A stretch of 45,762 nt of DNA, from positions 1-45,762 of the IMG/VR virus record IMGVR_UViG_3300033052_000013; one strand, written 5' to 3'. Origin of the DNA: a virus. This document shows, piece after piece, positions 38,122 through 45,659 of the stretch. A program made the position numbers and the translations under genes. Every line of letters starts with the position of its first letter. The first letter of the stretch is position 1. The notes beneath the pieces are model-generated. The model had not been told where the DNA came from and ran no database searches. It worked only from the letters and a program-made list of their open reading frames with translations.

Positions 38122-38547
38122 ATGACCACGATGCTGAAACGGGCTGCGGCGACGCAGGCCTGTATGGACCGGTTCGCCTATAAGCCCGTCGAACCCGGCG
38201 TGCGCGACTGCGGCAAGCTGGCGGCGCACGATCTGCACAACATGGGGCGGTCGGCCAAGCTGCTGAACGCCTCGCGGCACAAGACCTGGCGTGGCGCGCT
38301 GGCCTATCTGAAGCGAACCGGGTTCGCGTCGCTGGTCGATCTGATCGACGCGATGGGCCTGGAGCGGATCGCGCCGGCGGCGGCCCTGCCCGGCGATCTG
38401 ATCGCCCTGCCGTCCGAAGAAGGCGACGGGTTCGGATGCTCCCTGGCGGTGGCCCTGGACAACGGCCGGGTGCTGGCCCTGAACCGCGTCAGCGGCCTGA
38501 TCGAACCGATGATCCCCCACATGTTCGTCTGCGCCTGGAGGGTGTGA
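38122..38547 (+). CDS. NlpC/P60-like tail protein (DUF6950-like, position of GTA gp14)
   Basis: 141 residues. YKPVEPGVRDCGKLAAHDL places Cys30 in the D-C-x-(G) nucleophile spot, and AAALPGDLIALPSEEGDGF then CSLAVALDNGRVLAL give the usual strand pair, though the second catalytic His of classical NlpC/P60 is not obvious. In tails of this group the protein sits at the tip and may cut peptidoglycan during DNA entry. The 10-bp gap after the hub gene and no gap before the fibre gene keep it in the tail-tip block. Confidence 0.7.
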   Translation: MTTMLKRAAATQACMDRFAYKPVEPGVRDCGKLAAHDLHNMGRSAKLLNASRHKTWRGALAYLKRTGFASLVDLIDAMGLERIAPAAALPGDLIALPSEEGDGFGCSLAVALDNGRVLALNRVSGLIEPMIPHMFVCAWRV

Positions 38548-41500
38548 ATGGCTTTCGCCCTGCCGGCATCCGCCAGCGCAATCTCCGCCGCAGCCCCAGC
38601 CGCCGCAGCGACGGCGGCCAAAGCCACTCTGATGACGACGCTGAAGTCCGTCGCCTTCAACGCCCTGACCAATCTGGCGATCAGCACGGCCCTGTCGGTG
38701 TTTCAGCCCCAAGTCGGGCAGTCGGGACGGACGTTCGAGTTTGTGATCGACCCGGACGGACCGATCCCGTTCGCGGCTGGTCGGGTCGGCGTCGCGGGGT
38801 CAGTCATCCACCGGGACACCTTCGGCCCGGACCTGATGTATTACGGCATCCCGTTCGTCCTGTCGGGCGCGGGGCCGATCACGGCCATCGAGTCGTTCAA
38901 GGCCGACGACTATCCGATGTCGTTCGACGCCAACGGCGGCGCGACGACCGAGCCGTATCGGCAGGAGCTGTTCTTCCGTTACGTCCTGGGGCATCAGCCC
39001 GCCCCGGTCGCCCTGACGACGCCCTCCGGCTTCAAGAACGGCGCGACCCTGCCCGGCTGGACATCGACGCACAAGCTGTCCGGAAAGGCGGCCGGCGTCA
39101 TCTTCATGGCCGAGAACTCCAAGGGTTCGGCCTTCCCGACCGGCGAGATCAAGCCGCTGGTCCAGATGATGGGGCTGAAGGGCTGGGACCCGACCCAGGA
39201 CAGCACCTATCCGGGCGGGTCCGGCCCTTGTCGCCTGCACGACTCCAGCACCTGGGTCACGCTGACCTGCCCCATCCTGTGGGCGCTGAAATGGGCGCTT
39301 GGCCTGTGGGAAGGTCCGACGCTGAAGGGGGCGCCGGCGCACGGCAGCACGACGGACTATCAGGTCGGCGGCATCGGAGCCAAACTGTCGGGCATCGACG
39401 TTCCGGCCTTCGTCGCCGCATCGAACGTCGCCAAAGCCAACGGCTGGACCGTATCGGCCTATCCGAACACGGATGACGACAAACACCAGGTGCTTCAGTC
39501 CTTCCTCCAGGCCGGGGGAGCCATCTATTCGCAGCGCGCGGGCAAGATCAGCTGCATCAGCCGCGCGGCGCCTAGGTCGAGCATCGTCACGATTTCGGCC
39601 GCCGACACGGCCGGCCCTCTGGAGATCGACGCCGCCGCCAGCCGGATCGACCGCATCAACACCCTGCGGCCCCGCTTCTGGAGCCCGGCGCACCGTTGGC
39701 AGATGACCGCGCTGGACGGCGAGGTCACGGCAGAGAGCTATCGCGAGGAAGACGGCGCGGTTCGGTCGCGCGGGATCGACTATCCCTATGTCTCGAACGC
39801 GGTCCAGGCCGCCCAGCTGGCGGCGCTCCAGATCGCCAATACGCGCGAGGGCATCGCGGGCGTGATCCCGCTGAAGCCGCACCTCCAACGCATCCGGCCG
39901 GGCGACGCCTTCACCATCACGGAACCGGGCTTTGTTCTGAACGGGCTGAAATGCCTGTGCCTGAATACGGACTATGATCCGGCGACGGGCGTGGTGCGGA
40001 TGTCGTTCGTCAGCGAGACGGACGGGAAGTATCCGTTCGCCCTGGGTCAGAGCCCGACCCCGCCGGAACCGCAGGTTCTGACGCCGGTCGATCCGCGCTA
40101 CGTCACCCCTCCCCTCCCTGGCGATTGGACCATCACGCCGCGACCCCCGGCGCCCGGCGGCGGCGGCCTCCCCAGCTTCGACCTGACCGGCGTTGTCTCT
40201 AACGACACCGCGACGGCTATCATCGTGGAATATGGTCCGACGGCGACGGGACCGTGGAAGCAGGCCTATCAGGGCCCGCCGACCGTCACGAACATCCCGA
40301 TCGAGGGGCTTCAGCCCGGCGCGACCTACTATGTCGCGGTTCAGTACCAGAGGAACCAGAACTATTCGGACCGCTACGTCTACGGTCCCTACACGGCGCC
40401 GCTTCTGGACCCGTCACCCAACGCGCCGACCATCCAAGCGATTAACGCCGACATCACTGCGGCCTTCGGCGACATTTTCGACGTGTCCGCCCTCGTCAGT
40501 CAGGCCCGAACCGACATCGACGCGCAGGGCGACGAGATCGCGGCGGCGCGCGGCGGACAGGGCAACCTCTCGGCTCGGCTGTCGCAGCTGAACCAGTTCC
40601 GGATCGACGGCGACACCGCCCTTGGGACGTCGATCACGAACCTGACGGCCCGCACGGAGAACACCGAAGCCGACATCATCGACATCGAGAACGCGGCGGC
40701 GAATGACCGGACGGCGACGGCGCAGGCGATCAGCCAGGTCAGTGCTCGACAAAACCTGCTGCCTAACAAAATCCGCAACGGCGACTTCCGAAGCGGGCTT
40801 GCGAGCTACATCCAAAGCGGTACCGGATGGATTGTCGGAACGGCCGGCGGGCCCGGCGCGGCCTATGCGTTCTGCGACGCGGATGGTCAGCAAGATCTTT
40901 GGACCGAATACTATCCAGTCGACACCAACCTGTCCTTCGCCTTCATGGGCTCTCGGTCAGGCGCCAACGTCTCCCTGAACCTCGTCATCGAATGGTGGAG
41001 CGAGACAGCGCAGGTCGGCTTCGGCACGGTCACAATCGTTCCGCAAGGCGGCTTCCAGCGCATCATCGTCGAGAATGACGTGCGCCCCGCTACGGCGACG
41101 CGATTCCGCATCCTCGCGCGCAAGCTGGGGACCGGAGGCAACGTCGCGTTCACGCTGCTGAAGGTGAACACGGGGGCGTATGCGACGCCTTGGTCTGACG
41201 ATCAGGACGCCAAGGCTGTTCAGGCCTCCGTCACAGAGCAGGCCCTCGCCATCATTGATCTGGAGAACCAGCAGGCCTTGGCCCGCTGGGAGGTCGTCGC
41301 CAATGCATCGGGCGGAAAGCCCGCGCGGATAGGCCTCACTTCGTCCTCGCTGGGCAGCTTCGTCGCCTTGGACGCGCCGTACATCTTCTGGGGCGACAAC
41401 ACCGTTTTCGACGACGCGACCGACACGCTTCAGACGACTGTTGGTCCCAATATCCGTGTCCTCGCCTTCGGCGCTCCGTTCGGCGCAAGTGGGAACTTGC

Positions 41501-41976
41501 TGGAATGGTGGGGTCCCTCCAGCATCGCGATCGGATCCATGACCACAGCGAACGGCCTTAATGGCCGGATGACGACGGCGCCCTACGTGTTTGACAATGT
41601 CGTCGTCACGGTTGCCGCGCGCTTCGCCGCCGGCACGGTGACAGTCTTCCGGACCACATCTTCGACGACGGCGGCCCAGCTGACGTCCACGGGTACGGTC
41701 CTGGTCGAGGCGTCCGTGACCAGCACCAGTGAAGACGACGTAACCGCACCGATCGTCACGGCCGACGTGGTCGGCGTCAGCAGCGGCGGCGTCGAAACCG
41801 TGTTGGCGACCAAGTCCATGGGATCGGGCCTGCCGGAAGATCCTCTGGTCCACACCTTCGCACCGGTTCAGGGCTCTTACCCTACCTATCGCGTCAAGGT
41901 GCGCGGCAGTGGGCCGGTCAGCAAGGACGGGCAGTCAACCGTAGAGGTCACACTGAAGACCTCTCCCGTGGCGTGA
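38548..41976 (+). CDS. Host-specificity/tail-tip protein (lambda J/GTA gp15-like)
   Basis: 1142 residues from ATG at 38548, directly after the preceding stop, GGAGGG ahead. Hydrophobic start, then the J-like region with SGAGPITAIESFKADDYPMS, WALKWALGLWEGP, and VLQSFLQAGGAIYSQRAGK to about residue 480. Next come a proline-rich hinge and an FN3-like unit (TGPWKQAYQGPPTVTNI, GLQPGATYYVAVQY), a coiled-coil section, and a beta-sandwich-like C-terminal third. It forms the tip fibre and likely contacts the host receptor. The C-terminal part probably sets host range. Confidence 0.88.
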   Translation: MAFALPASASAISAAAPAAAATAAKATLMTTLKSVAFNALTNLAISTALSVFQPQVGQSGRTFEFVIDPDGPIPFAAGRVGVAGSVIHRDTFGPDLMYYGIPFVLSGAGPITAIESFKADDYPMSFDANGGATTEPYRQELFFRYVLGHQPAPVALTTPSGFKNGATLPGWTSTHKLSGKAAGVIFMAENSKGSAFPTGEIKPLVQMMGLKGWDPTQDSTYPGGSGPCRLHDSSTWVTLTCPILWALKWALGLWEGPTLKGAPAHGSTTDYQVGGIGAKLSGIDVPAFVAASNVAKANGWTVSAYPNTDDDKHQVLQSFLQAGGAIYSQRAGKISCISRAAPRSSIVTISAADTAGPLEIDAAASRIDRINTLRPRFWSPAHRWQMTALDGEVTAESYREEDGAVRSRGIDYPYVSNAVQAAQLAALQIANTREGIAGVIPLKPHLQRIRPGDAFTITEPGFVLNGLKCLCLNTDYDPATGVVRMSFVSETDGKYPFALGQSPTPPEPQVLTPVDPRYVTPPLPGDWTITPRPPAPGGGGLPSFDLTGVVSNDTATAIIVEYGPTATGPWKQAYQGPPTVTNIPIEGLQPGATYYVAVQYQRNQNYSDRYVYGPYTAPLLDPSPNAPTIQAINADITAAFGDIFDVSALVSQARTDIDAQGDEIAAARGGQGNLSARLSQLNQFRIDGDTALGTSITNLTARTENTEADIIDIENAAANDRTATAQAISQVSARQNLLPNKIRNGDFRSGLASYIQSGTGWIVGTAGGPGAAYAFCDADGQQDLWTEYYPVDTNLSFAFMGSRSGANVSLNLVIEWWSETAQVGFGTVTIVPQGGFQRIIVENDVRPATATRFRILARKLGTGGNVAFTLLKVNTGAYATPWSDDQDAKAVQASVTEQALAIIDLENQQALARWEVVANASGGKPARIGLTSSSLGSFVALDAPYIFWGDNTVFDDATDTLQTTVGPNIRVLAFGAPFGASGNLLEWWGPSSIAIGSMTTANGLNGRMTTAPYVFDNVVVTVAARFAAGTVTVFRTTSSTTAAQLTSTGTVLVEASVTSTSEDDVTAPIVTADVVGVSSGGVETVLATKSMGSGLPEDPLVHTFAPVQGSYPTYRVKVRGSGPVSKDGQSTVEVTLKTSPVA

Positions 41977-42008
41977 TCGTCAATCTCTGTTCAGAACTGG
42001 AAATTCTC

Positions 42009-42632
42009 ATGACTGATTTGCCTGCGTCATTTGGAACCAAGGCCGCCGTAGAAGAGGCGATCCGTTCTCGCTTTTCAGAGATTTCGACCATCCTGGCAGC
42101 GGCCGGAGACAATCCAGCGCTGTACCCGGCCGGGTTGCCGGCATCGCTCGCTCGAGCGATGCGGTTTTCCGCCACCATGGCGTCCACTCTGACGCCGCCG
42201 GAACCCCTGACGCCGGAAGAGGTGGTGGCGCGCCTGTGCACGGCCGTTGATGCCGAGCGTGATCGCCGTCTGGCCTTGGACTTCACCTATGACTTCGGAG
42301 AGACGCAAGCGGTCGATGACAGCGGGGCCGAGATCCAAGCCGGCGAGCGCCGTCTCCAGATGAGCCCCCTGGACCGTTCAAACTGGCAAACCTTGCAAGG
42401 CGCGGCGTTGACGGCAGTGGTCGGCGGCGCGCCTGAAACAATCCTGCCCATTAGGGCTGAGGACAACTGGAATATCCAGACGAATGCGGCGCAGGTGTTG
42501 CAGGTATTGGCGACCATGACGGCATATGGCGCGGCGTTGCTGTTCCACGGCGGCGCACTGAAGAGCGCCATCCGAGCGGCGGAAGACCCGGCATCAGTCG
42601 ACATCCTGGCGGGATGGCCAGAACCGTCGTGA
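42009..42632 (+). CDS. Tail fibre assembly-type protein (DUF4376)
   Basis: 207 residues from ATG at 42009. The C-terminal half shows the DUF4376 pattern: DAERDRRLALDFTYDFG, EIQAGERRLQMSPLDRSNW, then LPIRAEDNWNIQTNAAQVLQ. The N-terminal part is helical and different. DUF4376 proteins follow tail fibre genes and are thought to help assemble or decorate fibres. It ends overlapping the next start (GTGA). Confidence 0.75.
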   Translation: MTDLPASFGTKAAVEEAIRSRFSEISTILAAAGDNPALYPAGLPASLARAMRFSATMASTLTPPEPLTPEEVVARLCTAVDAERDRRLALDFTYDFGETQAVDDSGAEIQAGERRLQMSPLDRSNWQTLQGAALTAVVGGAPETILPIRAEDNWNIQTNAAQVLQVLATMTAYGAALLFHGGALKSAIRAAEDPASVDILAGWPEPS

Positions 42633-43003
42633 GCCGCTTCACCGAGGCGACCTGGGAGCGAACCGGCGAGATCAAGAACGCCCGCCCGGTCTACTTCCTC
42701 ACCTCGCCGCTGGCTTATGAAATCGGCTTCCTGGGATCGGGATGGACGATCACCGCCCCGGAGGGGTTCTGTACGGACCTGGCCAGCCTGCCCGTCTGGT
42801 TCGCGCGCACGGCGGCCGGGATGAGGCTGTCGGATCAGATCGCCAGATCCGCCGTCGTCCATGATCGGATGCGGACCGACCGCAGATGGCCGAAACTGTT
42901 GGGCGATTACGTCTTCTTCGAAGCCTTGGGCGTCGATCGCGTGCCGATGGGCTGGCGGCTGATCTGCTTCGTCGCCGTCGCCCTGAACTTCAGCCGATAT
43001 TGA
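42629..43003 (+). CDS. DUF1353 phage protein
   Basis: 124 residues from a GTG at 42629 overlapping the previous stop (GTGA); ATG at 42614 is an alternative. FLGSGWTITAPEGFCTDLAS then PVWFARTAAGMRLSDQIARS and VVHDRMRT match DUF1353: the F.TDLAS...R.......AA..HD pattern. Found in tail or lysis regions of many phages; function unknown. Confidence 0.8.
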   Translation: MSRFTEATWERTGEIKNARPVYFLTSPLAYEIGFLGSGWTITAPEGFCTDLASLPVWFARTAAGMRLSDQIARSAVVHDRMRTDRRWPKLLGDYVFFEALGVDRVPMGWRLICFVAVALNFSRY

Positions 43004-43017
43004 ACCCTGGAGGCGAG

Positions 43018-43407
43018 ATGCCCGAGCGCGCCCGCGACATCGTGGAACTGTTGGTCGCGGCCGGCGGCGGCGCCGGGATCACCGGCTTCTGGGCCTGGCT
43101 GAACGGTCGCCGGCCGGGCCAGGCCGCTATCCTGGGCGCGGCGGCCCAGCTTCAGGAGGCGCTGAACAAGGCGGCGGAGAACACCGTCGCGGGCCTGCGC
43201 GAAGAGGTGGACGGCCTGCGCCAGGAGATCCAGCGGCTGGAGGGCGAACTGCGCCAGGAGCAGCAACGGTCGCTGAGCCTGGAGAGCATTCTCCGCAAGA
43301 ACGGCTACGACCTGTCGGACGCGACGCAGCCGGGCGCCTTTACCGCCATAGACCCAGCCGCCGGGACCGCCTCTGTCGTCCCGCCCCGCCGCAGGAGGAA
43401 GCCATGA
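43018..43407 (+). CDS. Lysis-region membrane protein with coiled coil
   Basis: 129 residues, GGAGGCGAG ahead of ATG at 43018. A short hydrophobic section, IVELLVAAGGGAGITGFWAW, is followed by a basic spot and then a long coiled coil (LREEVDGLRQEIQRLEGELR) and an Arg-rich end. Such proteins often accompany holins or join the tail end; it may also be a holin regulator. It overlaps the next gene by 4 bp. Confidence 0.65.
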   Translation: MPERARDIVELLVAAGGGAGITGFWAWLNGRRPGQAAILGAAAQLQEALNKAAENTVAGLREEVDGLRQEIQRLEGELRQEQQRSLSLESILRKNGYDLSDATQPGAFTAIDPAAGTASVVPPRRRRKP

Positions 43408-43781
43408 CCGACCCGGAAGCCGCCAAGGCCATGGAGGCCGTCGCCGCCGCGACCAAGGGGGCCGACACGCCCGAGGCCGCCTCGGTCGTCGCCCGGCCGC
43501 CGGAAGCGGCGGTCAAGATGCTGGCCTGGGCCGGGCCGGCCCTGTCGGTCATGATCATGTCGATCGTGGCGGCCCTGGCGTCGGCCCCGGCCTGGCGCTG
43601 GCTGGGTCTGCCTGAATGGCCAGACGAGGTCGCCGCCGTCCGGGTTCAGGCCCTGGCCTGGATCGCCGGGGCTCTGGTCGCCATCCTGGGCGTGGTCGTC
43701 TTCCGGCTGGCGTCCGGCGGGCTGAAGCGGGTCGAGGCCAAGGCCGGTCCGGCTGGGCTGACGGTAGAGACGGGCGACTGA
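43404..43781 (+). CDS. Holin-like membrane protein
   Basis: 125 residues with two hydrophobic helices, LAWAGPALSVMIMSIVAALA (about 40-59) and VQALAWIAGALVAILGVVVF (about 81-100), linked by a short polar loop and flanked by charged tails. Size, topology and place before endolysin and spanins fit a holin that opens the inner membrane. No holin family could be confirmed by motif. Confidence 0.65.
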   Translation: MTDPEAAKAMEAVAAATKGADTPEAASVVARPPEAAVKMLAWAGPALSVMIMSIVAALASAPAWRWLGLPEWPDEVAAVRVQALAWIAGALVAILGVVVFRLASGGLKRVEAKAGPAGLTVETGD

Positions 43782-43803
43782 CGAACCGGGTTCGCGAACG
43801 GCG

Positions 43804-43899
43804 CTAGAACCAGCTCGCAACGGTCAAGGCGGCGCCGGTCAGAAGAACGACCACCAAGCCGATGCAAAGCACCCAATCCGTCCTGTCGCGCCGGTTCAT
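43804..43899 (-). CDS. 31-residue membrane peptide on the opposite strand
   Basis: Reading leftward from ATG at 43899: a basic start (MNRRDRTDW) then VLCIGLVVVLLTGAALTVAS, a perfect single transmembrane helix, ending WF. No Shine-Dalgarno is obvious. It lies in the 178-bp gap between holin-like and endolysin genes, antisense to the lysis transcript. It could be a lysogen-expressed regulator, or chance. Confidence 0.4.
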   Translation of the reverse strand: MNRRDRTDWVLCIGLVVVLLTGAALTVASWF

Positions 43900-43914
43900 G
43901 CCGACAGGCTGACA

Positions 43915-43931
43915 TGCGAACGCCGTTCGCA
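43915..43931. promoter_or_regulatory. 17-bp palindrome upstream of endolysin
   Basis: TGCGAACG-C-CGTTCGCA, arms of 8 bp around one base, 27 bp before the endolysin ATG. A related GTTCGCGAAC is at 43791..43800. It is too tight to be a terminator stem and looks like a dimer-binding operator. Binding protein unknown. Confidence 0.45.
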
Positions 43932-43958
43932 TCAATCCCAACAATCTGGAGACTGACC

Positions 43959-44513
43959 ATGAGCGACGTATTCGCGCGCCTCATCGAGGGCGTATTGGGC
44001 CGTGAAGGCGGCTACGTAAACCATCCTGACGACCGGGGCGGGGAAACCATTTGGGGGATCACCGTCGGTACAGCGCGCCGCTTTGGCTACGCCGGGGCCA
44101 TGCGGACGATGACGCGAGCCCAGGCCATCGAAATCTATCGGGCGCAATACTGGACCGCCCCCGGCTTCGATCGCATCGCCACCCTTTCCGAACGCATCGC
44201 GGAAGAGATGTTCGACACCGGGATCAACATGGGGCCTGCGGTCGCCTCGACCATGCTTCAACGGTGCCTGAACGCCCTGAACCGCCAGGGCAAGGACTAT
44301 GCCGACCTGAAGGTAGATGGCGATGTCGGCCCTGCCACCATCCGCGCCCTTGGGGCTTTCCTGCGGATTCGCGGCAAGGAAGGCGAGGCCGTGATCCTGA
44401 AGGGCCTGAACGGGCTCCAGGCCGAACGCTACATCTCGCTCGCCGAAGGCCGGGCCGCAAACGAGAGCTTCGTTTACGGTTGGCTTCGAACGCGAGTGGA
44501 GATGGCCGCGTGA
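43959..44513 (+). CDS. Endolysin, glycoside hydrolase family 108 (N-acetylmuramidase)
   Basis: 184 residues from ATG at 43959 (GGAG ahead). GREGGYVNHPDDRGGETIWG is the GH108 signature with catalytic Glu16, and DTGINMGPAVASTMLQRCLN with later VDGDVGPATIRAL form the C-terminal peptidoglycan-binding part (PG_binding_3). It cuts the glycan backbone at the end of infection. No signal peptide, so it depends on the holin. Its stop overlaps the next GTG by 4 bp. Confidence 0.93.
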   Translation: MSDVFARLIEGVLGREGGYVNHPDDRGGETIWGITVGTARRFGYAGAMRTMTRAQAIEIYRAQYWTAPGFDRIATLSERIAEEMFDTGINMGPAVASTMLQRCLNALNRQGKDYADLKVDGDVGPATIRALGAFLRIRGKEGEAVILKGLNGLQAERYISLAEGRAANESFVYGWLRTRVEMAA

Positions 44514-44887
44514 TCGCGTGGCTGAAGGGCGCAGACAGCGCCGCCAGGGCCATCCTCGCCCTGTTTGTAGCTGCGATAGCCCTGTGCCTGATCCTGGCCG
44601 TCCTGAACGTGTGCAGCGCCCGAGACGACGCCCGGAAGGCCGAGGCCGGCCAGACGATGGCCGAGGGCCGCACCGGAGCCGCTCAAGACGCCAGCGGCAT
44701 TCGCGACAGGGCTGACGCCCGAAACGACCAGATCACCCAAGCCGTAACGAAAGGAACGACCGATGTCCGTCAAGCCCCTGATCGCTCTGCTGCTAATCTC
44801 GCCGCTCGCCGGGGCGTGTGCCGGGTCAATCCGAGTGCAGGCCCCGACTGTAGGATGCTCCTCTCTGATTCCGGCCGGGTGGACTGA
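44510..44887 (+). CDS. i-spanin (Rz-like)
   Basis: 125 residues from a GTG at 44510 (GTGA overlap). An N-terminal membrane anchor, ILALFVAAIALCLILAVLNV (about 14-33), is followed by a periplasmic helical part (DDARKAEAGQTMAEGRTGAA) and a polar, Cys-containing end. This is the class of inner-membrane spanin that pairs with an outer-membrane lipoprotein. Its last 125 bp overlap the o-spanin gene in another frame. Confidence 0.78.
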   Translation: MIAWLKGADSAARAILALFVAAIALCLILAVLNVCSARDDARKAEAGQTMAEGRTGAAQDASGIRDRADARNDQITQAVTKGTTDVRQAPDRSAANLAARRGVCRVNPSAGPDCRMLLSDSGRVD

Positions 44888-45092
44888 TCCTGTACCGTCC
44901 GCCGCCCTGCCGACGCCCGACGCCGTGGAGGCCGATTGGCAGGTATTTGGGATCGAGCAAACCGGGCAACTCGCCCGCGCCAACGGTCGCACGTCGGACG
45001 TGGTGGAGATCGTGACGGCTTGCGAGAAGCGAGACGCCCAGGCCATTCGACAGATTGAGCGGCCGTGGTGGCGCCGCCTCTTGCCGGGATAG
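44763..45092 (+). CDS. o-spanin lipoprotein (Rz1-like)
   Basis: 109 residues from ATG at 44763, AAAGGA ahead, starting inside the Rz-like gene in another frame. VKPLIALLLISPLAGACAG has a lipobox (LAGAC), so the mature protein begins at a lipidated Cys and sits in the outer membrane. It is longer than classical Rz1 and has a proline-containing middle and a basic, Trp-rich end. With the i-spanin it would fuse inner and outer membranes in the last step of lysis. Confidence 0.78.
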   Translation: MSVKPLIALLLISPLAGACAGSIRVQAPTVGCSSLIPAGWTDPVPSAALPTPDAVEADWQVFGIEQTGQLARANGRTSDVVEIVTACEKRDAQAIRQIERPWWRRLLPG

Positions 45093-45148
45093 GAGAGCCA
45101 CATGGCGACCGAAACCATCTAGCGTCGAGCCCCGGCTCCGTATTCGAG

Positions 45149-45177
45149 CCCCCGCTCTCTTCGGAGGGCGGGGGTTT
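45149..45177 (+). terminator. Intrinsic terminator after the lysis operon
   Basis: CCCCCGC (45149..45155) pairs with GCGGGGG (45168..45174), with an inner CTC-TTCG-GAG stem, then TTT. It lies 57 bp after the spanin stop and would end late transcription before attR. Confidence 0.8.
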
Positions 45178-45381
45178 CGTCACGTCTGGACCCTTGCAAT
45201 CCCCCATAGATCAGGCCTGATTCAGGGGCGAGCGGCGCTGAAGGAAGCGCGGCGGCTGGTAAGGGAGTTGCCCTCCATTGCGGAGGCCCTGAAGCCCCTA
45301 GCAATAGCCGGTATCAAGCCCGGCCTCGCAGTAAGACCTGCCTCGGCAGGCTGGCCGGAGTTGATCGCCGGTCATAGTAAG
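45178..45381 (+). other. Gene-free 200-bp segment between two terminators; candidate small RNA
   Basis: No convincing coding frame: the longest one starts at 45055 and runs through the first terminator. The segment holds small stems such as CCTGC-CTCG-GCAGG (45337..45350) and is followed directly by a second terminator. A transcript starting here would be about 200 nt and end at 45409. No promoter with clear -35/-10 was found, so this is only a candidate. Confidence 0.3.
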
Positions 45382-45409
45382 CGCCCTCGGTTCACGCCGG
45401 GGGCGTTTT
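45382..45409 (+). terminator. Second intrinsic terminator before attR
   Basis: CGCCCTCGG (45382..45390), loop TTCACG, CCGGGGGCG (45397..45405; one G-T pair), then TTTT (45406..45409). It is the strongest terminator-shaped element in the window. Confidence 0.85.
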
Positions 45410-45429
45410 GCTGTGTCTAGCTGTCAGTT

Positions 45430-45490
45430 TCGGTTTGCGCCGCCACCATAACCAACTGAATTGACTAGAAGTCAAAATAGATCGGTTTGT
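45430..45490. promoter_or_regulatory. Candidate integrase arm-type sites (right arm)
   Basis: TCGGTTTGT (45482..45490) repeats the left-arm 9-mer, 33 bp before the attR core, and a one-mismatch copy TCGGTTTGC lies at 45430..45438. All four are in the same orientation when the ends are joined as attP. An inverted repeat TTGACT-AGA-AGTCAA (45461..45475) lies between them and may be an Xis or host-factor site. Confidence 0.5.
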
Positions 45491-45523
45491 GCAAAAACAC
45501 GAACGAAATCAACAACACGTCCA

Positions 45524-45565
45524 GATTAAAAGTCAGATGCTCTAACCAACTGAGCTAAGGACGCA
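45524..45565. repeat. attR core (42-bp direct repeat; 5' half of tRNA-Lys)
   Basis: Identical to 187..228. Read on the minus strand it holds the tRNA-Lys 5' end through the anticodon loop, then switches to phage sequence, so it cannot form a tRNA. The native promoter of the tRNA would lie just to its right. Confidence 0.93.
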
Positions 45566-45606
45566 CCGCGCGACGTTCGGGCCTGGCCCAAACCGTCGAA
45601 GGGCGC

Positions 45607-45635
45607 CTTCTGTTGCAATCCGCCCTTCCGGTCAA
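45607..45635 (-). promoter_or_regulatory. Candidate original tRNA-Lys promoter, now stranded at attR
   Basis: On the minus strand TTGACC (45635..45630) is a good -35, with a poor -10 (CAGAAG, 45612..45607) after 17 bp; a Caulobacter-style ATTGCAAC element lies a little closer. Transcription would run into the tRNA half and the phage right end. The -35 is convincing, the -10 is not. Confidence 0.35.
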
Positions 45636-45659
45636 GACCGGGTCTGCTACTCAATGCAT

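Larger units (their letters stand above)
187..45565. mobile_element. Complete integrated prophage (temperate siphovirus-like) in tRNA-Lys(TTT)
   Basis: The boundaries are set by a perfect 42-bp direct repeat (187..228 and 45524..45565) lying in the 5' half of a tRNA-Lys gene. Between the copies lie integrase, Red-like recombination, CI/Cro immunity, replication, terminase, HK97-type head, tail, tape measure, host-specificity and lysis genes, in one coherent order. I see no stop codon or frameshift breaking a core gene, except the tail-chaperone overlap that looks programmed. I infer a potentially inducible prophage. Confidence 0.95.

Noticed and set aside
45102-45122. Six-codon frame after the o-spanin gene
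   Set aside because: Although GGAGAG lies ahead of the ATG, a six-residue product right before a terminator has no support.
45055-45420. Plus-strand frame of 121 codons near the right end
   Set aside because: It starts inside the spanin gene, passes through a strong terminator hairpin and has no ribosome site or recognisable domain.
45524-45565. Second tRNA-Lys gene at attR
   Set aside because: Only the 5' half and the anticodon loop are present; the T-arm and 3' acceptor strand are replaced by phage DNA.
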